From assembly GCF_937976265.1 (NCBI RefSeq), contig NZ_CALJRX010000120.1:1-10405 (forward strand): a DNA stretch of 10,405 bases. The letters run 5' to 3'. Shown one piece after another: positions 7,398 to 10,405 of the stretch. Made by a program: the position numbers and the translations under genes. The stretch's first letter is position 1, and each line of letters starts with the position of its first letter. The notes under the pieces were generated by a model. The model searched no databases. It was not told the origin of the DNA and worked only from the letters and a program-made list of their open reading frames with translations. The DNA is from an uncultured Haemophilus sp. GTDB lineage: Bacteria; Pseudomonadota; Gammaproteobacteria; Enterobacterales; Pasteurellaceae.

Positions 7398-8852
7398 TTA
7401 AAACGTTTTTTCAAACAGCACATTGACACTTTTATCGGAATAAGAATATAAGCTGTCAAAATTACTGTGTTGTTTACGCCAGTGATAATTTAGTTTTGGC
7501 GTAATTCCCCATAAATGCCAGTCACGTTTCCAGACGGTGGCATTGATGTGATAGATTTCGTCTTCGCGCGCTTTACTGAAATAGAAAACCGAACCAAGCA
7601 CAAGATTATCTTTATAATCGCGTTTTGAGGCGGAGAAACTTAAACGGGTTGAAATGCCCCAATTCCACTCTTCGCCCCAACCGATGCGTACTGTTTTCAA
7701 ATCATAACTATAACGTTTAGTGACGGAGGAATCTCTGGTGAAATCTATGCCGCCGAAAAAATAACGGTGCGGCACGGGGCGCCATAATAAGGTTAGCGAG
7801 GCTAATTTAATCGTGCCGTTTAATAAGGCGTTGCCGCCATGGTAGCGTTCTTTTCCGAATTCAAGTGCGGTGGAAATTTGCCAGTTTTCGTTTAACCGAC
7901 GGTTAAATTCTCCGCGCACACCGGACATCCATTTATAGCGGTGATTGCCATACCATTCACGCTCGTAAAAGGGTAAAACCGACCATGTTTGCACCGCACT
8001 TTTATGGGTATAGCCTAAATAGGTTCGGTTGAGAATATCGTCGTAATCATGCGCGTCCCAGTAGTTTTTGCCACGTAACTCGTTTTCAATATGTAAATAA
8101 TGGGCACCATACAGGTTGAAATCTCGCGCAAGATTAAAGTAATAACCAATACCATGTGCACTTTTTGGCAACATAACGTCATTTTTTCGGAATGCAGTGC
8201 CTTCAATATATCGTTCTGCTGATACGTTGTTCACATTTTCATCGCGCAAATAATTGCTAGATAGGTTCAACCGCCAGGTATCGCGTTGAGCTAATGCTTC
8301 TAGATATTGCTGCACTAAATGAGAAATATCCGGTGGTATGGTTTTATCCGTTGCGGCTTTATCAAATTGTTCTTTAGCAGCGGAATCCTGTTGTTCATAG
8401 AATAAAGCAATGGCTAACTGTATCCGAACAGGTGTTAAATCCGGTCGCTCGGCTAAAATTTCGCGATATTTAACAATGGCCGTTTCCCAGTCACTGCGCT
8501 TTTTGGCGATTTGCGCTTCGGCAAAAGCAATTAATAGCGGATCCGTCTCAGCAAAAGTGCGGTAAATTTTCAGCACATTTTCAATAGCATCCGGATTTCC
8601 TCGTTCAATCGTCTGATTCAGTAACTGTTCAGCAAGCATTTTATTTGATTGAATATCTTGTTCTGCCAGGTGAATCAACCGTTTGGATCTAGCTAATGGG
8701 GCATCAGGTAAATTTTTTATTTCTGTAATGGGCTTAGCTTCCGTGACATTTCGTTCGGGAGCGTTGTATTCTGCTACGGTTGTAGTATCCGTCGCATGAG
8801 CGTCATCGGTAATCATTAAACCCAAAAGAAAAGAGAAAAAGAGCAATTTCAC
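7398..8852 (-). CDS. slam: Surface lipoprotein assembly modulator (Slam, DUF560 family)
   Basis: This is a 484-residue outer membrane protein that moves lipoproteins such as TbpB, LbpB, HpuA, fHbp or hemophilin-type partners to the cell surface. The start is a GTG (8850-8852) with an in-frame stop 15 nt upstream, so there is little choice; the ribosome site is weak. A signal peptide ends at AHA (residue 20). Residues of about 50-190 are helical with TPR character (for example WETAIVKYREILAERPDLTPVRIQLAIALFYEQQ, read in parts). From about residue 193 (WRLNLSSNYLRDENVNNV, typical of the family's barrel entrance) to the C-terminal LFEKTF it forms the barrel of about 14 strands. As in other Slam loci it sits right next to its likely client, here 30 nt upstream. 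Three uptake signals lie in the gene. It is first in the cluster, behind a Fur-like site. Confidence 0.92.
   Translation of the reverse strand: MKLLFFSFLLGLMITDDAHATDTTTVAEYNAPERNVTEAKPITEIKNLPDAPLARSKRLIHLAEQDIQSNKMLAEQLLNQTIERGNPDAIENVLKIYRTFAETDPLLIAFAEAQIAKKRSDWETAIVKYREILAERPDLTPVRIQLAIALFYEQQDSAAKEQFDKAATDKTIPPDISHLVQQYLEALAQRDTWRLNLSSNYLRDENVNNVSAERYIEGTAFRKNDVMLPKSAHGIGYYFNLARDFNLYGAHYLHIENELRGKNYWDAHDYDDILNRTYLGYTHKSAVQTWSVLPFYEREWYGNHRYKWMSGVRGEFNRRLNENWQISTALEFGKERYHGGNALLNGTIKLASLTLLWRPVPHRYFFGGIDFTRDSSVTKRYSYDLKTVRIGWGEEWNWGISTRLSFSASKRDYKDNLVLGSVFYFSKAREDEIYHINATVWKRDWHLWGITPKLNYHWRKQHSNFDSLYSYSDKSVNVLFEKTF
7863..7871 (+). repeat. Hin-type DNA uptake signal
   Basis: AAGTGCGGT followed by GGAAATTT, an extended-consensus match, inside slam. 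Confidence 0.85.
7993..8001 (-). repeat. Hin-type DNA uptake signal
   Basis: ACCGCACTT on the plus strand, i.e. the uptake signal on the minus strand, inside slam. Confidence 0.8.
8555..8563 (+). repeat. Hin-type DNA uptake signal
   Basis: AAAAGTGCGGTAAATTT context, inside slam; it matches the core and the A/T-rich flank. Confidence 0.85.
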
Positions 8853-8894
8853 AATTGAAATAAATTAAAAATGATGATTACAAAAAGGTGATTA

Positions 8895-8924
8895 ATTCTA
8901 TACGAAAATATTAATTTAGTTCAA
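8895..8924 (-). promoter_or_regulatory. Candidate sigma-70 promoter of the slam-lipoprotein-receptor cluster
   Basis: On the minus strand TTGAAC (8919-8924, 4 of 6 to the -35 consensus) is followed 18 nt later by TAGAAT (8895-8900, 5 of 6 to the -10). A start near 8888 would give a leader of about 36 nt before the slam GTG. The -35 abuts the Fur-like site. The region is AT-rich, so chance matches are possible. Confidence 0.45.
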
Positions 8925-8939
8925 TAAAAATCATTCTCA
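8925..8939 (-). promoter_or_regulatory. Fur-box-like site upstream of slam
   Basis: The minus strand reads TGAGAATGATTTTTA, which agrees with the 7-1-7 Fur motif TGATAATNATTATCA at 11 of 14 defined positions. It sits directly beside the candidate -35, where bound Fur would block transcription. A Slam/lipoprotein/TonB receptor cluster is the kind of operon Fur usually controls. Not tested here. Confidence 0.5.
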
Positions 8940-8961
8940 AAATCAATAAGCATATTTTGAT

Positions 8962-8975
8962 TTGATCTAGATCAA
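8962..8975. promoter_or_regulatory. FNR-type palindrome upstream of slam
   Basis: TTGATCTAGATCAA matches the FNR consensus TTGAT-N4-ATCAA exactly, and the symmetry extends one more base on each side. Its centre is about 80 bp upstream of the inferred start of the slam transcript. No gene begins on the plus strand nearby, so slam is the likely target. CRP binds a related motif (TGTGA half-sites), but these half-sites fit FNR better. Confidence 0.5.
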
Positions 8976-9004
8976 AATCTAAACCTACAAGGGAAATTCA
9001 GACA

Positions 9005-9034
9005 GAAAAAAATCCCGAATAATGTCGGGATTTT
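9005..9034 (-). terminator. Rho-independent terminator of trxA
   Basis: On the minus strand ATCCCGA-CATTAT-TCGGGAT forms a 7-bp stem, extended by A-T pairs, followed by a run of T. It lies 15 nt past the trxA stop. The plus strand also has a short T-run, so it may work in both directions. Confidence 0.85.
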
Positions 9035-9048
9035 AAAGAAGGGATGGA

Positions 9049-9372
9049 TTAAAGCGCTTGATTAACAAAATTCGCCAATTGATTTTTTGGCAATGCGCCC
9101 ACTTGAGTTGCGACCACTTTTCCGTCTTTAAACAACAATAAGGTCGGAATACTGCGCACCCCGAATTGTGCCGGCGTACCTTGATTTTCGTCGATATTCA
9201 TTTTAACGATTTTTACTTTGTCACCGTATTCCGCCGCCAACTCTTCTAAAATCGGACCGACCATGCGGCAAGGACCGCACCAAGGCGCCCAAAAATCCAA
9301 TAATACCGGTACATCTGCATTTAACACGTCCGTTTCGAAAGACGCGTCGGTTGAATGAAATACTTCTGCCAT
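9049..9372 (-). CDS. trxA: Thioredoxin 1
   Basis: This is a 107-residue cytoplasmic thioredoxin, the general dithiol reductant that takes electrons from thioredoxin reductase and serves ribonucleotide reductase, methionine sulfoxide reductase and others. The active site WCGPC has its cysteines at residues 32 and 35, as in E. coli TrxA (109 aa). DFWAPWCGPCRM, the buried Asp in LLDFW and the cis-proline loop IPTLLLF are all present. The frame stays open to 9501, but the ATG at 9370-9372 is the true start: it has AAGGAT 7 nt upstream and gives the normal length, while the extra codons run into IS sequence. It is transcribed toward slam but has its own strong terminator, so it is probably a separate unit. 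Confidence 0.96.
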   Translation of the reverse strand: MAEVFHSTDASFETDVLNADVPVLLDFWAPWCGPCRMVGPILEELAAEYGDKVKIVKMNIDENQGTPAQFGVRSIPTLLLFKDGKVVATQVGALPKNQLANFVNQAL

Positions 9373-9405
9373 ATTTTTATCCTTTTTATGTGATTGTTCC
9401 CCGCT

Positions 9406-9434
9406 AATATTGGGAGCAATCGGGTTAATTTCAA
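9406..9434 (-). promoter_or_regulatory. Candidate trxA promoter
   Basis: On the minus strand TTGAAA (9429-9434, 5 of 6) and AATATT (9406-9411, 4 of 6) are 17 nt apart, about 35 to 60 nt upstream of the trxA start. It lies between trxA and the IS end, so the insertion would leave trxA expression intact. Confidence 0.4.
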
Positions 9435-9470
9435 GGGCCATGCCCTTTTTACTAAAAACGAGTGTAATCT

Positions 9471-9703
9471 TGATCTGACCCCAAAAATCTGGACTATTCA
9501 CATAAGGACTGAAGACGATATTGTATCGGACTCAGTCCTTTTAATTTTAGTTGAATCCGTCGATTATTATAGTAATCCAAATAATCCCTTACCGCATTAA
9601 CTATCTCCTCTCGTGTATTAAATTCCCGACCATAAAAGCATTCCGTTTTTAATCGCCCAAAGAAACTCTCCATTGCGGCATTATCCAAACAGTTTCCTTT
9701 CTT
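9471..9703 (-). mobile_element. Truncated IS3-family (IS150 group) insertion sequence, 3' end only
   Basis: The left boundary carries TGATCTGACCCCAAAAATCT followed by GGAC (9471-9494). This resembles IS3-family terminal inverted repeats, which start with TG and contain the CTGACCCC-AAAA pattern. The transposase 3' end follows at once. No second inverted repeat is present: the element breaks off at about 9698-9708, where the Neisseria-like sequence begins. A target duplication therefore cannot be checked. Confidence 0.7.
9494..9703 (-). pseudogene. IS3-family transposase (OrfB), C-terminal fragment
   Basis: About 70 residues of the rve integrase core remain: GNCLDNAAMESFFGRLKTE, then a segment ending in YYNNRRIQLKLKGLSPIQYR. 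The Glu in MESFF is the last residue of the DDE triad; the two Asp residues and the DNA-binding OrfA are missing, so it cannot be active. The frame formally continues to an ATG at 9718, but those codons overlap the ribosome site of the lipoprotein gene on the other strand and are not transposase-like. The closest type is the IS150 group. Confidence 0.85.
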
Positions 9704-9721
9704 ATTACAAGGATACACATT

Positions 9722-10213
9722 ATGAAAAAAGTTCTCTTGCCTGCCCTTTTGGCCGCTTCACTCAGCGCATGTACAGTCGGCACACCCGGCGTTTCCGTCG
9801 GCTTAGGCGTCGGCACCAGCATCGGCCGCCATGTCGGCTTGGGTACATCCATCAACATCCCTGTCGGCTTGGACAAAACCAAAACTACCAAAGATGCGGA
9901 TTCAGACGGCATCCGCATCACAGAAGAACAAATCGTAACCTATTTTGATGCGCACGGCACACCCAGCAACAGCGCAGTCAAAGGCGGCTTCCATCGCCAA
10001 CTGATCAGCAAACGCAACAACGAATATGTCGTCCAAGACTTTTACAGCGACAACAGCCAAAAACGCACGGACCCCTACGTCCTCAGCCGCAACCAACTGA
10101 TGCAGTTCCGCGCCACGCCAAGCAACGGCTCGTTAACCACTTACGCTTACAACGGCACGGTGATGCAGCAGCAAGTGTTCCAAAACGGCAAATTGGTTAA
10201 CGCCAAATACTAA
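9722..10213 (+). CDS. Neisseria-type small lipoprotein of unknown function
   Basis: This is a 163-residue lipoprotein. The signal peptide MKKVLLPALLAASLSAC has a lipobox LSAC with Cys17 lipidated. Next is a Gly/Val-rich stretch (GVSVGLGVGTSIGRHVGLGTS), then a folded part with VTYFDAHGTPS, FHRQLISK, YVVQDFYSDNSQKRTDP, QLMQFRA and a C-terminal YNGTVMQQQVFQNGKLVNAKY. That part resembles a conserved lipoprotein that I associate with Neisseria; I do not know its function. AAGGA lies 8 nt before the ATG. Codons are GC-rich at the third position, unlike the Pasteurellaceae genes to the left, and a Neisseria uptake sequence follows the stop. The upstream region is cut by the IS fragment, so its native promoter is missing here and I see no replacement. 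Confidence 0.85.
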   Translation: MKKVLLPALLAASLSACTVGTPGVSVGLGVGTSIGRHVGLGTSINIPVGLDKTKTTKDADSDGIRITEEQIVTYFDAHGTPSNSAVKGGFHRQLISKRNNEYVVQDFYSDNSQKRTDPYVLSRNQLMQFRATPSNGSLTTYAYNGTVMQQQVFQNGKLVNAKY

Positions 10214-10225
10214 AGGCCGTCTGAA
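10214..10225 (+). repeat. Neisseria DNA uptake sequence (AG-DUS)
   Basis: AGGCCGTCTGAA begins one base after the lipoprotein stop codon. The core GCCGTCTGAA is the neisserial uptake motif, here with the AG prefix form found in part of the genus. It is followed by ACGGC, giving a weak 5-bp hairpin with no T-run. Confidence 0.85.
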
Positions 10226-10315
10226 ACGGCTGGGAAGCATGTGAAACTTGATTACAAAATATTTTTAACATTCAAATATTTGAAATATTTTGTACCATTT
10301 TCTTAAAAATATTGA

Positions 10316-10343
10316 TTGACACATTTTTTCCAGCCATTATAAT
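10316..10343 (+). promoter_or_regulatory. Consensus sigma-70 promoter of the tRNA-Asn gene
   Basis: TTGACA (10316-10321) and TATAAT (10338-10343) are both perfect, 16 nt apart. A GC-rich discriminator (ACGCCCC) follows, as in stable RNA promoters under stringent control. The tRNA begins 10 nt after the -10. Confidence 0.85.
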
Positions 10344-10352
10344 ACGCCCCAT

Positions 10353-10405
10353 TCCCCGATAGCTCAGTCGGTAGAGCGACGGACTGTTAATCCGCAGGTC
10401 CCTGG
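10353..10405 (+). tRNA. tRNA-Asn (GUU), truncated by the window edge
   Basis: TCCCCGAT starts the acceptor stem, AGCTCAGTCGGTAGAGC forms the D arm, and the anticodon loop CTGTTAA has GTT at 10386-10388. The variable region and the start of the T arm (GGTCCCTGG) are present. The T loop, the 3' acceptor strand and CCA lie beyond the window. tRNA genes are common recombination points, but no att-like repeat can be judged from this fragment. Confidence 0.93.

Noticed and set aside
9433..9450. AAGGGC-CAT-GCCCTT followed by T residues on the plus strand, a terminator-like hairpin
   Set aside because: No gene on the plus strand ends here, and the minus strand has no T-run. It might be left from a gene removed by the IS or the join, but this cannot be supported from the window.
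9373..9501. 43-residue N-terminal extension of thioredoxin
   Set aside because: It would give a 150-residue protein with no family precedent, runs through the candidate promoter and into the IS inverted repeat, and ignores the ATG with AAGGAT upstream.
10216..10230. GCCGT-CTGAA-ACGGC hairpin after the lipoprotein gene as a terminator
   Set aside because: The stem is only 5 bp and no T-run follows; it is better explained as an uptake sequence with an incidental partner.
1..10405. CRISPR array, toxin-antitoxin pair, phage genes or riboswitch
   Set aside because: No spaced direct repeats, no small paired ORFs, no phage-type proteins and no recognisable aptamer were seen on either strand.

Overview
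The window is a mosaic. Positions of about 706 to 9470 look like a Pasteurellaceae chromosome of the Haemophilus/Aggregatibacter type. This stretch carries seven copies of the H. influenzae-type DNA uptake signal (AAGTGCGGT or its complement), and its proteins are of types found there. Two other kinds of DNA are joined to it. The left end (1 to about 700) is very AT-rich and encodes a G5 domain plus a SleB/CwlJ-type cell wall hydrolase domain, an architecture typical of low-GC Gram-positive bacteria. The right end (about 9700 to 10405) is richer in GC and carries a lipoprotein gene followed by a Neisseria-type uptake sequence (AGGCCGTCTGAA) and a tRNA-Asn. Three oral or respiratory taxa on one contig makes metagenomic misassembly the first explanation to test, with real lateral transfer as the alternative.

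The core is a four-gene cluster on the minus strand, read from right to left. First is a Slam (surface lipoprotein assembly modulator, 7398-8852). Next is its probable client, a surface lipoprotein with a long Ala-rich helical region and a TbpB-like C-terminal barrel (6108-7367). Then comes a TonB-dependent outer membrane receptor (3469-6051), and last a periplasmic M16 zinc protease (53-3397, its C-terminus replaced by the Gram-positive segment). A Fur-box-like site overlaps the candidate promoter in front of Slam, and a perfect FNR-type palindrome lies further upstream. My reading is an iron-responsive system: Slam puts the lipoprotein on the surface, the lipoprotein catches a host ligand, TonB drives it through the receptor, and the protease processes it in the periplasm. 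This joins the logic of TbpA/TbpB and hemophilin uptake to that of Fus-type import (receptor plus M16 protease). The ligand cannot be read from the sequence.

Upstream of the cluster is trxA (9049-9372) with its own terminator and a candidate promoter. It is followed by the 3' remnant of an IS3-family (IS150 group) element (about 9471-9703), then the Neisseria-like lipoprotein gene, and a truncated tRNA-Asn with a near-ideal promoter running off the right edge.
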